The notes beneath the pieces are model-generated. The model was not told the DNA's origin. It searched no databases and worked only from the letters and a program-made list of their open reading frames with translations. The translations under genes were made by a program, and so were the position numbers. A DNA stretch of 64,000 nt from CAIVAT01 sp964473485 (GTDB lineage: Bacteria > Bacteroidota > Bacteroidia > Bacteroidales > FEN-979). The stretch covers positions 62,001 to 126,000 of the forward strand of contig CAYYPH010000007.1 of assembly GCA_964473485.1 (NCBI GenBank), written 5' to 3'. Position 1 is the stretch's first letter; the number at the start of each line of letters is the position of its first letter. Shown here in pieces: positions 16,980-25,472 of this stretch.

Positions 16980-18134
16980 ATGGTATCCCCGGTATTTTTG
17001 CGGAACATGCTTGCCAGCATGATTGCGATGTGTTGGTCGGTTACCCCGATGGCGCAAACAGATAAGGCTGTCAGTGCCGGGGATGCCATTATCTCATACA
17101 CTGTCACGGATTCTCTGATGTCAATTTCGGTTCGTACCCTTGATTCTGTCATGATTACGGAGCAATTGCTGAGTCCTGTTTTCTGGGATCATATCACAGC
17201 ATTCAGGCGCAAACTTGCCACCGCTGACATCACCGGATTTTACAGGCTCGGCCAGATTCTCTATGTTAATCTCATCTATCCGGTCGAGAAAATGCTGAGA
17301 GGGAAAAAAAGGTTGATCATCATTACTCCCGAACCGTTTGCCGGTGTACCCTTCGAGGCTTTGGTCATGCTCTGTGATCCGCTGATAACCAATGAAGGAC
17401 AATGCTATCTCATCCATGATTATGAAGTTGAATATCGCCTGCCGGAGACCAGGAAAATTACCAGGCTGCCTGCAGAACCGCCGGTGGATTCATCGGCGGC
17501 TGGGAATGTTTATGCATTCGTGGGATTTTCGCCGGGGTTCATCGACCATCCAGGCATTGCGCCCCTGCCGGCTTCGAAACAGGAGGTGGTTGAGATTACC
17601 GGTTTATTCAGGGAAAGGGGACTCCCTTACTGGCTTGGTTCTGAGGAGTATTCAGCGAAAAGGGAGATCATGGCTGTAGCGTCAAGGACAAAAATCCTGC
17701 ATCTTGCCACCCATTTTATCTCCCATGGATCGGGAGGTCTGCCGGGAGGATTTCTTTGTGGCGATTACAGGTCACCGCTGCCGGGTATGAACATGACAGA
17801 CGGTATTCTGACCCTCGAAGAGATTGCATCGATTCCGATACATGCCGATCTTGTTGTGCTGAACGCCTGCAGAACCGGTATATACCGCGACTGTGACAAT
17901 GGAGGGAAGTCGGTCCCGGAAACCTTCATCAGGGCAGGGGCACGCAATATCCTTTCTACCCTTTGGAATATCACCGACCGTTTGGCCGGGAAATTTATGG
18001 TGGAGTTCTACGGATTTTTGCTTTCGGGAAGAACTGCTTGTGAATCTTTACGTGCCGCTAAGCTGAGGATGATCAATAACCCGGAGACCTCCCTTCCGGT
18101 TGTATGGGCTCCCTATGTACTTACTTCGAGGTAA
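16980..18134 (+). CDS. exported CHAT-domain protease without TPRs
   Basis: The 384-residue protein starts with a likely signal peptide (MVSPVFLRNMLASMIAMCWS, ending PMA before Gln). The rest is almost entirely one CHAT domain: IISYTVTDSLMSISVRTLDS, then KKRLIIITPEPFAGVPFEAL, the histidine motif LHLATHF (His245) and the cysteine motif VVLNACRTGI (Cys297). Both catalytic residues are intact. A conserved GARNILSTLW block follows. CHAT proteins are caspase-like peptidases of clan CD that usually carry TPR repeats, which are absent here. The open frame reaches back to 16842, but that part overlaps the preceding gene and reads as out-of-frame sequence; ATG at 16980 is preferred, 10 bases after the previous stop. 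Confidence 0.85.
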   Translation: MVSPVFLRNMLASMIAMCWSVTPMAQTDKAVSAGDAIISYTVTDSLMSISVRTLDSVMITEQLLSPVFWDHITAFRRKLATADITGFYRLGQILYVNLIYPVEKMLRGKKRLIIITPEPFAGVPFEALVMLCDPLITNEGQCYLIHDYEVEYRLPETRKITRLPAEPPVDSSAAGNVYAFVGFSPGFIDHPGIAPLPASKQEVVEITGLFRERGLPYWLGSEEYSAKREIMAVASRTKILHLATHFISHGSGGLPGGFLCGDYRSPLPGMNMTDGILTLEEIASIPIHADLVVLNACRTGIYRDCDNGGKSVPETFIRAGARNILSTLWNITDRLAGKFMVEFYGFLLSGRTACESLRAAKLRMINNPETSLPVVWAPYVLTSR

Positions 18135-18139
18135 AACGG

Positions 18140-18526
18140 TTACACTCCCGGTTTTGCCGCGATGGTTTCAATTTCGATCAGGGCGCCCAGTGGTAACCTT
18201 ACCACTCCGTAAGCGGCACGGGCAGGGGGATTCTCAGGATAATACATGCCATAGACCGCGTTCATGGCTGCGAAGTTGTCCATATCGCTCAGGAGGCAGG
18301 TCGATTTTACGACATCAGAGAATTGGTATCCTGCTTCTTTCAGGATCTCTCCGATGTTCTTCATCACCTGCTCGGTTTGCTCAGTTATGCCTCCTTCCGC
18401 CATCTGTCCGGTCGACGGGTCTAAGGGAATCTGTCCGGAAATAAACAGCATTCCGTTGATTTCAACGGCCTGGCTGTAAGGCCCAACGGCTTTGGGTGCG
18501 AGCGTGGTGTGGATGATCTTTTTCAT
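18140..18526 (-). CDS. ridA: RidA/YjgF family imine deaminase
   Basis: RidA hydrolyses reactive enamine/imine intermediates such as 2-aminoacrylate. The 128-residue protein has APKAVGPYSQAVEINGMLFISGQIPLDP, VKSTCLLSDMDNFAAMNAVY, the conserved active-site Arg in PPARAAYGVVRLP, and the final Glu in ALIEIETIA. Length and motifs fit throughout. It converges on the CHAT gene with five bases between stops and is transcribed in the same direction as tgt-type housekeeping genes and lptD upstream of it, 63 bases away. Confidence 0.95.
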   Translation of the reverse strand: MKKIIHTTLAPKAVGPYSQAVEINGMLFISGQIPLDPSTGQMAEGGITEQTEQVMKNIGEILKEAGYQFSDVVKSTCLLSDMDNFAAMNAVYGMYYPENPPARAAYGVVRLPLGALIEIETIAAKPGV

Positions 18527-18589
18527 TGGAAAAACTTTTTAAAAATGGATGAATTCTGGTTTAACGGTTTTCTGAATGTTGTTTTTACG

Positions 18590-21304
18590 TTAATAGGCGT
18601 CACGGAAATCACGTTTCTTGTTGAGCTTCATGTCTTGTAAGATGCTGGCTTTGACATTGATGGAGAAATTCCAGCTTTGCTGGGCCCCTTTCGGGACCCA
18701 CCCGAACCTCATTTCCCAGCAATGGAGATCACGGTAAATGTCGATCGAGGTGTACGAGAGTTCATTGTGCACGAAATCCCAGCCGGTGGTAAGGGAAACC
18801 TTCCATTTTGGGGTAATATTGAGCTGCCCGTTGAATCCAAGTGTCTGTGTGATCGATGCAACCCTGGTTCGCGAGGAGCTGTTCCAGGATTTGGCATAAT
18901 GAAAATTGTAGTTGACGGAAAAGCTCCACGGGATGTCAAAATCAACATAATAATCGTAATAGTCGACGATATCCTGGCGTTCCTGATCGGTTCCCTTGTC
19001 GGCGGTCTTTTTTTTACCCACCTTTTCCGACGAAAGAGAGTAGGAGAGACCGACATCCCAGGTCGTGTTGTCGAGCCTCAGAAGCCGGCCGTTTTTCTTC
19101 CACTCCGATGTGTTGATGCGTCGGTACAGCGAATCGCGGGCATACATGTCCCAGGTACTTCCGTAATTTATGGTCAGACCCTTGATGATGGAGCTCCTGC
19201 CGTTCATGGTGATGGGAGACCAGTTCAGCGAATCGCGTGCGATATCATACGAACACCTGATCGAGAAGTCGTCGATAAGAGGAATCTTTTTGGTGCCTGT
19301 TATCGTGTCTTTACGGTTCCTGACTTTCATTTCAAGGTTGTTGCTGATGCCGAAGCTGATCATGCCCGACTGCTGACCGGGCGGTCCGCCGTATATCGTC
19401 TTTTCAAATATCGAATACCGGGCTGGGTTGGTTTTGTTTGTGTCGTTGTCGATATACCGGTAATACCCCAGGGCGGGCGCGCCAAAGTTGGGGACGTAAC
19501 TGAATGATACCGATGGCGTGACCATATGCCTGATGGCTTTGATGGGGCCTCGTTTGAACTGGTACATGCCATAAAGCCTTGTGTTTAGCGATGAGCTTAC
19601 GACAAAATCGAAGGCGTTGGCAAAACCGCTCTGGTTGCGTGTTTTGTACCCCGGCAACAAGGTGTCACCATCCTGAATGAGCGTATCGGCCTGAAAGTAT
19701 CTCCGTGTGGTTTTCAGATACATCCTGTCGGTAATATTCACTGAGTTGCTCCAGTTAACGAATTTCAGGATCCTGAATGTACCGCTTATCGGGACACTGT
19801 GTCGCATGCCGTTTTGCATGGAATCGGGCCAGTTCCCCTTCAGAAAGGTCGAATCGCTGGTGTTGTAACGGTTTTCGGCATCGAGGTTATATTTCATCTG
19901 GATCTGCTCGTACCACCTGAGTTTACCCGCTGGATTCTTTCGTCGGAAAGGGTAGAACTGGTTGACTGAAAATGCCAGCTGCGGCAGCGTGATGCTGATG
20001 GTTTTGTTGAGGGTGTTCTGGCTGTGGTTGAAGTTCAGGTTGAGGTAGTATTTCCCGGCAAAGTTGGTTGAATAATTGATACTTGACTGGAAGGTGTTGG
20101 ATAGGTACGACTGGGTGCTCGATGAAAGATTGTATTTGTTGTAAGTGTTGCTTACAATGTTGACATTGGCAGAAAAGGAACTGTGGGGTCTTGCCTTGGG
20201 ATCCTGGTTGTGCATCCACCTTACCTGGAAATCCTTTGATTTATTGTAGTCGTCCGATCCGGTTGCGCCCGTTATGTTTACGGCATAGCTGAAGTTGAAC
20301 GCCCCGTTGTAATGATACCGTTTGTTGTACCGCATGCTTGGCTTTACGGCCCAGCTGCCCCGGGTATAGATATCGCCGGTAACCTGCAGGTCGAAATACT
20401 GGCTGGCAGCCCAGTAGTAGCCGAAATTCTCAAAGAAAAAACCCCTGTTGGCCGATTCTCCGTAGGTTGGCAGAAGGATTCCCGATCGCTGACCGGTACG
20501 GTTGGGAAAATAGCCGAACGGAATGAATAGGGGAGTTCCCACCCCCGCAATTTCCATATAGGCCGGCCCGGTGATAACCCTTTTGCCCGGTATCACCTTC
20601 CCTTTGCTGAACCTGAAGGCGAAATGGGGATCCTCGGGGTGGTCGCAGGTAGTGTACGCCCCCGATTTCATATAGGTGATGTCGTTCTCCATCTTTTTCA
20701 CTACGGTGCCGTGCAGGTAGCCCTCATCCTGCTTGGTGTAAACGGCCTTGATGTAACCACGTTTCGTGGTGTAATTGTAATTGATCTCTTTGGCTTTGAA
20801 AGTTTGCGATCCCTGGGTAAAGTCGGGGGTGCCGGCCTCCTTGCCGGTAGAATCGGGCACCCCTTTTGCATACACTGCATTGTTAGGGAAGTCGATCTCC
20901 ACATAGGCTGCCTTCAGATTGATATCCTGGTATTTGATGTCGGCTTCATTGTACAGATATACCTTTTGTTTTTTGATTTCAAAACGCAGCGAATCTTTGG
21001 AAGCATAATCGACGGTGGCCTCGAGTAAGTTTTTTTTCTTTTGCAGTTTGGCAAGACTGTCGGTTTTCAAGGTGTCCTGCGATACGGAATCAGAACGGAT
21101 GGTCTTAATCAGCAATGAATCGCCCGTGGCCGTGAACTGCCTTGATGGCTGTGTCAGCTCGCGGGCCTGATTAACCTGGCCGGATGTATCGGGAAGGGCT
21201 ATGGCTGACTTTGCGGTGTCCTGTGCCATCTGACTGAACGGCAGTACAAACAACACCATGACCAGGATCAAGCGGGAATATGTTGTTGATAATTTCGTTA
21301 ACAA
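18590..21304 (-). CDS. lptD: LPS-assembly protein LptD, Bacteroidota type
   Basis: The 904-residue protein has a signal peptide (about 1-27), a Ser/Thr/Gln-rich linker, an OstA/LptA-like beta-jellyroll (about 90-230: LFEIKKQKVYLYNEADIKYQ-type strands), then a large C-terminal barrel starting near ITGPAYMEIAGVGTPLFIPF. The barrel region holds many alternating aromatic strands. LptD inserts lipopolysaccharide into the outer leaflet of the outer membrane. Divergent from the amidase gene across 160 bases, with candidate -7 boxes for each. LptE was not seen nearby, as is usual in this phylum. Confidence 0.88.
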   Translation of the reverse strand: MLTKLSTTYSRLILVMVLFVLPFSQMAQDTAKSAIALPDTSGQVNQARELTQPSRQFTATGDSLLIKTIRSDSVSQDTLKTDSLAKLQKKKNLLEATVDYASKDSLRFEIKKQKVYLYNEADIKYQDINLKAAYVEIDFPNNAVYAKGVPDSTGKEAGTPDFTQGSQTFKAKEINYNYTTKRGYIKAVYTKQDEGYLHGTVVKKMENDITYMKSGAYTTCDHPEDPHFAFRFSKGKVIPGKRVITGPAYMEIAGVGTPLFIPFGYFPNRTGQRSGILLPTYGESANRGFFFENFGYYWAASQYFDLQVTGDIYTRGSWAVKPSMRYNKRYHYNGAFNFSYAVNITGATGSDDYNKSKDFQVRWMHNQDPKARPHSSFSANVNIVSNTYNKYNLSSSTQSYLSNTFQSSINYSTNFAGKYYLNLNFNHSQNTLNKTISITLPQLAFSVNQFYPFRRKNPAGKLRWYEQIQMKYNLDAENRYNTSDSTFLKGNWPDSMQNGMRHSVPISGTFRILKFVNWSNSVNITDRMYLKTTRRYFQADTLIQDGDTLLPGYKTRNQSGFANAFDFVVSSSLNTRLYGMYQFKRGPIKAIRHMVTPSVSFSYVPNFGAPALGYYRYIDNDTNKTNPARYSIFEKTIYGGPPGQQSGMISFGISNNLEMKVRNRKDTITGTKKIPLIDDFSIRCSYDIARDSLNWSPITMNGRSSIIKGLTINYGSTWDMYARDSLYRRINTSEWKKNGRLLRLDNTTWDVGLSYSLSSEKVGKKKTADKGTDQERQDIVDYYDYYVDFDIPWSFSVNYNFHYAKSWNSSSRTRVASITQTLGFNGQLNITPKWKVSLTTGWDFVHNELSYTSIDIYRDLHCWEMRFGWVPKGAQQSWNFSINVKASILQDMKLNKKRDFRDAY

Positions 21305-21334
21305 CTTCTTTTCCGTATTCCGGCGTTAATATTT

Positions 21335-21342
21335 TATCTTTG
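21335..21342 (+). promoter_or_regulatory. -7 element (TATCTTTG), candidate for the amidase gene
   Basis: A perfect TAnnTTTG match on the plus strand about 122 bases upstream of the amidase ATG, in the region divergent from lptD. The long leader makes the assignment less certain than for other boxes. Confidence 0.45.
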
Positions 21343-21399
21343 TTTTTTTAAGTAAAAAAAAGAATAAACCGGCGTAAAAGACCGTTCTACTTTGGGTTT

Positions 21400-21407
21400 C
21401 AAAACTA
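21400..21407 (-). promoter_or_regulatory. -7 element (TAGTTTTG), candidate for lptD
   Basis: TAGTTTTG on the minus strand matches the consensus and lies 95 bases upstream of the lptD ATG at 21304. Confidence 0.5.
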
Positions 21408-21464
21408 CTCAAAAATATCGGACCAAGGCCCTTTTTAAGATACTTTAACACTCATAGATCACGA

Positions 21465-22664
21465 ATGCCGCTGTTATTATGGATTTTGAGGGTGTTTCCG
21501 GTCGTTCTCCTTTCCGGCTTCGTTGTGGCCCAGCAGCCAGCGATCCGGACCGTGGTGATCGATGCCGGGCATGGCGGGCATGACCCCGGGGCGCTCGGGA
21601 AAATGTCGAAGGAGAAGAACATTAACCTGGCCATTGCCCTGAAGCTCGGCAACATAATACAGCGCAACATGAAGGATGTCCGGGTGATCTATACCCGCGA
21701 CCGCGATTATTTCGTAGAACTTTACCGGCGTGCCGAAATCGCCAACCGCAACAAGGCCGATCTTTTCATCTCCATCCATTGCAATGCAAACCGGTCAAAA
21801 TCGCTGAAAGGGGCTGAGACTTATGTGATGGGACTTCATAAATCGCAGGCCAACCTGGATATCGCCAAACTTGAAAATGCATCCATATTGCTGGAAACCG
21901 ATTACCAGTCCACATACGGCGGCTTCGATCCGAATTCTGATGAGTCGTACATTGCCTTCTCCCTTTACCAGAACTCAAATCTTGACCAGAGCATGGATTT
22001 TGCCTCAAGGATCCAGGACCAGTTGTCGGAACGGGTAGGGATGAACGATCGCGGCGTGCGGCAGGCAGGGTTTATCGTCCTGTACAAGACAACCATGCCC
22101 AGTGTGCTGGTTGAGGTGGGGTATATCAGCAACGCCACCGAGGAAAAATTCCTCATTTCGGCAAAAGGCCAGGAGTATATTGCCAATGCCATTTACCGTG
22201 CATTCAGGGAGTTCAGGGAATCAGGGTCAGGGTCGGCCGGGTACCGGACCGATGACCGGGAAAATCCTGAAAGAAATAAGAACCAGGTGGCAACGGGCGG
22301 CGGTAATCCTTCCGTTGACCGTAATGCAGGCGTAACCACATCGGGAGGAAATAACGCCTCCGGATCGTCAGGTAAAACGACGAAACAGGCAAACGGTAAA
22401 GGTCTCTCTTTCCGTATCCAGGTTGCCGTCAGCATGTCCGATATCGGAACCGGGGCAGCCCGCTTCAGGAAATTCAGCGATGTGAGGATGTACCGACACA
22501 ACGGCATGTACAAATATACCGTTGGTAATGTTTCTTCGGTCGCGGCGGCCGAGAAACTGTTGACTGATACAAAAAGAAAAGGGGCAAAGGATGCTTTTAT
22601 CGTGATTTTCAGGGACAATGAACGGATATCGCAGGAGGAGTCCACACGAATTCTCGGTAAATAA
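21465..22664 (+). CDS. N-acetylmuramoyl-L-alanine amidase with SPOR-like tail
   Basis: This is a zinc amidase of the Amidase_3 family that cuts the bond between MurNAc and L-Ala in peptidoglycan. A short signal peptide ends VVAQQ. Metal and catalytic motifs are VVIDAGHGGHDPGA (first zinc His), RAEIANRNKADLFISIHCNA (second His), and SVLVEVGYISNATEE with the catalytic Glu. A Ser/Gly/Asn-rich linker (about 265-305) leads to a SPOR-like domain (FRIQVAVSMSDIGTGAARF to the C-terminus), expected to bind denuded glycan at division sites. It lies 113 bases before the MCE gene. The 399 residues fit. Confidence 0.93.
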   Translation: MPLLLWILRVFPVVLLSGFVVAQQPAIRTVVIDAGHGGHDPGALGKMSKEKNINLAIALKLGNIIQRNMKDVRVIYTRDRDYFVELYRRAEIANRNKADLFISIHCNANRSKSLKGAETYVMGLHKSQANLDIAKLENASILLETDYQSTYGGFDPNSDESYIAFSLYQNSNLDQSMDFASRIQDQLSERVGMNDRGVRQAGFIVLYKTTMPSVLVEVGYISNATEEKFLISAKGQEYIANAIYRAFREFRESGSGSAGYRTDDRENPERNKNQVATGGGNPSVDRNAGVTTSGGNNASGSSGKTTKQANGKGLSFRIQVAVSMSDIGTGAARFRKFSDVRMYRHNGMYKYTVGNVSSVAAAEKLLTDTKRKGAKDAFIVIFRDNERISQEESTRILGK

Positions 22665-22742
22665 ACCAAAAACATGGAAAGGACCTGCCGTGCGAAATAT
22701 TTCAATCCGGAAAACCTTTTTTGATCTTAACATCCAATGCTG

Positions 22743-22750
22743 TACTTTTG
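22743..22750 (+). promoter_or_regulatory. -7 element (TACTTTTG) for the MCE gene
   Basis: TACTTTTG matches TAnnTTTG and lies 27 bases before the ATG at 22778, giving the MCE gene a promoter separate from the amidase. Confidence 0.6.
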
Positions 22751-22777
22751 TGATTTAACTTTTCCAAATTTGACACT

Positions 22778-23725
22778 GTGAAAATCAGGAAGGAATATAA
22801 AGTAGGGATTGTATTTGTTATTGCCACTGCAATCCTGGTCTGGGGCCTGATGTACCTGAAAGGACTTGAACTCCTCCGTACGAGCAGGACCTTCTATGCC
22901 CAATATGACCATGTGAACGGACTGGTGGCGGCCAATCCGATATCCATCAAGGGATTGCAGGTAGGACAGGTAAAAAAGGTTTATTTTGAACCAACCGGCC
23001 ATCAAAAGATCGTCGTTGAACTTTATATTCTTGGCGATTATCCCATTCCGAAAGATTCGTATGCCAGGATTTTCAGCTCCAGCCTTCTTGGATCAAGGGA
23101 GATCGAAATCATTCCCGGCAATTCTTCGGTTATGGCAGAAGATGGAGACACGCTGCTTTCACAAACCGAAGCCACGCTGGGGGAGGAGGTCAACCGGCAA
23201 CTACTGCCGCTAAAGAACAAGGCAGAAAACCTGATCAGTTCGATCGACAGTGTGGCAACCATCATTCAGCTTGTTCTCAATAAAAACACACGTGAGGACC
23301 TGGTGGAGGCCATCGAACATGTAAAACAGACCCTCGAGAACATTGCCCATACCACACACAATCTCGACACCCTGATGAGTTCGCAGCGAAGAAACCTTGC
23401 CGATATTATCGGTAATGTCGAATCAATCACGCTGAACCTTAAGAAAAACAACGATAAGATCACCAATATCCTCACCAATTTTTCCGATATTTCCGATTCA
23501 CTGGCAAAGGCAAGAATACCAGCTACCTTGGCTGAAGTAAACAAAGTAGTCACTGAGCTGGACAGGATATTGCTCAAGATTGAGCGGGGAGAGGGAACGG
23601 TAGGACAATTGCTGAGCAACGAACAGTTGTACAAGGAGGTTGAAAAAGCCGCCCGTGACCTGAACCTGCTACTCGAGGACATCAAGGCCAATCCGAAAAA
23701 ATACGTGAAAGTTTCGGTCTTTTAG
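22778..23725 (+). CDS. MlaD/MCE-family lipid transport protein
   Basis: The 315-residue protein has an N-terminal membrane anchor (residues 9-27) followed by an MCE domain (about 38-115: YDHVNGLVAANPISIKGLQV, then SSLLGSREIEIIPGN) and a long helical tail to about 300 rich in coiled-coil heptads. MCE proteins form rings or tubes that carry phospholipids between the two membranes. The MlaE/MlaF partners are not in the window. Its stop overlaps that of the convergent OstA-like gene by four bases. Confidence 0.9.
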   Translation: MKIRKEYKVGIVFVIATAILVWGLMYLKGLELLRTSRTFYAQYDHVNGLVAANPISIKGLQVGQVKKVYFEPTGHQKIVVELYILGDYPIPKDSYARIFSSSLLGSREIEIIPGNSSVMAEDGDTLLSQTEATLGEEVNRQLLPLKNKAENLISSIDSVATIIQLVLNKNTREDLVEAIEHVKQTLENIAHTTHNLDTLMSSQRRNLADIIGNVESITLNLKKNNDKITNILTNFSDISDSLAKARIPATLAEVNKVVTELDRILLKIERGEGTVGQLLSNEQLYKEVEKAARDLNLLLEDIKANPKKYVKVSVF

Positions 23726-25281
23726 TCGTTGGGTTTCCGGGGAATAAAGATATCTTCCTTTTTCATGGGGCGGTTTTCCTCCTCCCACCTGAATCCCTTT
23801 AATTTCCGTTCATTCTCAGGCACCGTTTTCTCCGGCTTCAGATGCGCCTCAGGTTTGTCAATGTAAGTGATGGAGACCAGTTCGTTGTTTTCGAGAAAGA
23901 TCAGCATTTCACTGGAAACAGCCACGTTGATCCCGATCAATGATTTGTCCTCCTCACGGGCATAGTAAATGGTTTGGGCGTTCCCGATCACGTTGACTTT
24001 GTAGAGGTCGTTATTCATGAATTTAGCCAGGATATTGCGACCCTTGATCTGGTTGTATTTATTGGTGTCGTCTTTAGAAATCATGAATGCGGATCCGAAC
24101 ATCTTCAGTGAATCGGCCTCCCCGTTTCGCATGGTAAGCCTGATGGAATCGGAAGTCAGCTGGTTTTCATCCGACCAGATTACCGGGTCATAATACATGG
24201 TAAGCGACGAATCTGCGCCAAGATAAACCAGCGAATCGCACATTCCCTGGATGTCGCTCCTGAAAAATTTTACCTTGTAAAATGAAAAAACTTTGCTGAT
24301 GTTCTGGGCGGAATCGAACAGGGCCTTTACCGTATCGGCATGGAGAAACAGGGAGTCGGCTTTCTCAACCATGACCGCCAGGGCACGGTTGGTCATGAAA
24401 GCATATCCATTCTCGCGGTGAATTTCGCCGTAATTGCCCATGATCATGATATTCTGCAACGTGTCAAGCAGTAAGGCATTGCCGAAAGCAAGCCCGAAGC
24501 CCGTTTTCCGGTTGTAATACAGGCTGTCGCCGGTCAGAAACGACTCTTCATGATATATCCTGGCGCGGTCACGGAATCGGGCATAGTCGTATTGGGTGTT
24601 ATACCATCCTTTTTCGCAATAGATCGAATCGGTTCCGTCCTTGCTGACAATGATGGTGGGTCCATGAAAGAATGCCGTTTCGGTGACGGTATTATACCGG
24701 AGGGTATCCGAATTCATGGTGTAATCCGGATTTATCAGTATCACCTTTTCCTTGAAAAAGAACTCCTTCAGATGGGTGTAGTAATACCCGTAGTGGCTTA
24801 CCAGGATGTTTTTATCGTTAACGATCTTCCCCCAGTAGTCGTATTGCGCGATCTGGGTGTTGCGGTTATAGACCAGGGTATCGGTGGTGAGGATGGTCTG
24901 GTTGTCGATCAGTTTCACATTGCTTCTGGCCCGGGCGATCTTGGTGTTGCCGTCGTACCTGAGCGAATCGCTGTAAAGGTTGAGGGTGTCGCTGAGTTTG
25001 ACCCTTACGTTGCCGTATGCGATCACCTTGTTGTCCACCTCGTTTAACCAAGCGCTGTCGCAAAAGAGATAGGCGCTGTCGTGACTGAGTATCACATTGC
25101 CGATGATCCGCGGGCCCTCCGCGTGGATGGCCTTGCTGTACTGCCATGCATCGGCAGTTTCGAGTTTTATTTTTGTAGTGTCGCCGGTATTCTGCGAACT
25201 GGCTGGTACGGTAAAGAAAAGGCCGGCAAGGGTCAGCAGGCAGTGCAGGTATCCGTAGTATCGGCTCATGAACATGGACAT
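23722..25281 (-). CDS. OstA-like (LptA-related) protein
   Basis: The 519-residue protein begins with a signal peptide and continues with repeated OstA/LptA-type strands, for example VILSHDSAYLFCDSAWLNEV, VKLSDTLNLYSDSLRYDGNT and VILINPDYTMNSDTLRYNTV. It is probably the periplasmic lipopolysaccharide bridge in place of a small LptA. A -7 box sits eight bases upstream of the ATG at 25281, so an internal ATG at 25269 (MSRYYGYLHC) may be the true start and also gives a cleaner signal peptide. The C-terminus is rich in Lys, Glu and Pro. It sits near lptD as in many relatives. Confidence 0.87.
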   Translation of the reverse strand: MSMFMSRYYGYLHCLLTLAGLFFTVPASSQNTGDTTKIKLETADAWQYSKAIHAEGPRIIGNVILSHDSAYLFCDSAWLNEVDNKVIAYGNVRVKLSDTLNLYSDSLRYDGNTKIARARSNVKLIDNQTILTTDTLVYNRNTQIAQYDYWGKIVNDKNILVSHYGYYYTHLKEFFFKEKVILINPDYTMNSDTLRYNTVTETAFFHGPTIIVSKDGTDSIYCEKGWYNTQYDYARFRDRARIYHEESFLTGDSLYYNRKTGFGLAFGNALLLDTLQNIMIMGNYGEIHRENGYAFMTNRALAVMVEKADSLFLHADTVKALFDSAQNISKVFSFYKVKFFRSDIQGMCDSLVYLGADSSLTMYYDPVIWSDENQLTSDSIRLTMRNGEADSLKMFGSAFMISKDDTNKYNQIKGRNILAKFMNNDLYKVNVIGNAQTIYYAREEDKSLIGINVAVSSEMLIFLENNELVSITYIDKPEAHLKPEKTVPENERKLKGFRWEEENRPMKKEDIFIPRKPND

Positions 25282-25288
25282 CGGGATG

Positions 25289-25296
25289 CAAAGATA
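25289..25296 (-). promoter_or_regulatory. -7 element (TATCTTTG) for the OstA-like gene
   Basis: A perfect consensus on the minus strand, ending seven bases before the first ATG (25281) and 19 bases before the alternative ATG (25269). It favours the internal start or a very short leader. Confidence 0.65.
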
Positions 25297-25354
25297 GGAA
25301 ACTCAATGTTACGAAAAGAAATGAACAATACTGTGCAAATATTAACAAAAGAGG

Positions 25355-25362
25355 TAATTTTG
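25355..25362 (+). promoter_or_regulatory. -7 element (TAATTTTG) for gatE-gatD
   Basis: TAATTTTG lies about 110 bases before the gatE ATG and is the only consensus match on this strand in the gap. It implies a leader of roughly 105 bases. Confidence 0.5.
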
Positions 25363-25472
25363 GCCGCTCCAATGAATCTCCGGCGAATTATCCATACCGG
25401 GCCGCTTTTCCGGACCCCGCTTAACCAGCAAACGGCTAATCCCAATGACCGGAAAAATCAAACTTTTGACCA

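Noticed and set aside
18677..19507. 276-codon open frame on the plus strand within lptD
   Set aside because: Antisense to barrel-coding sequence, no homology pattern and atypical composition.
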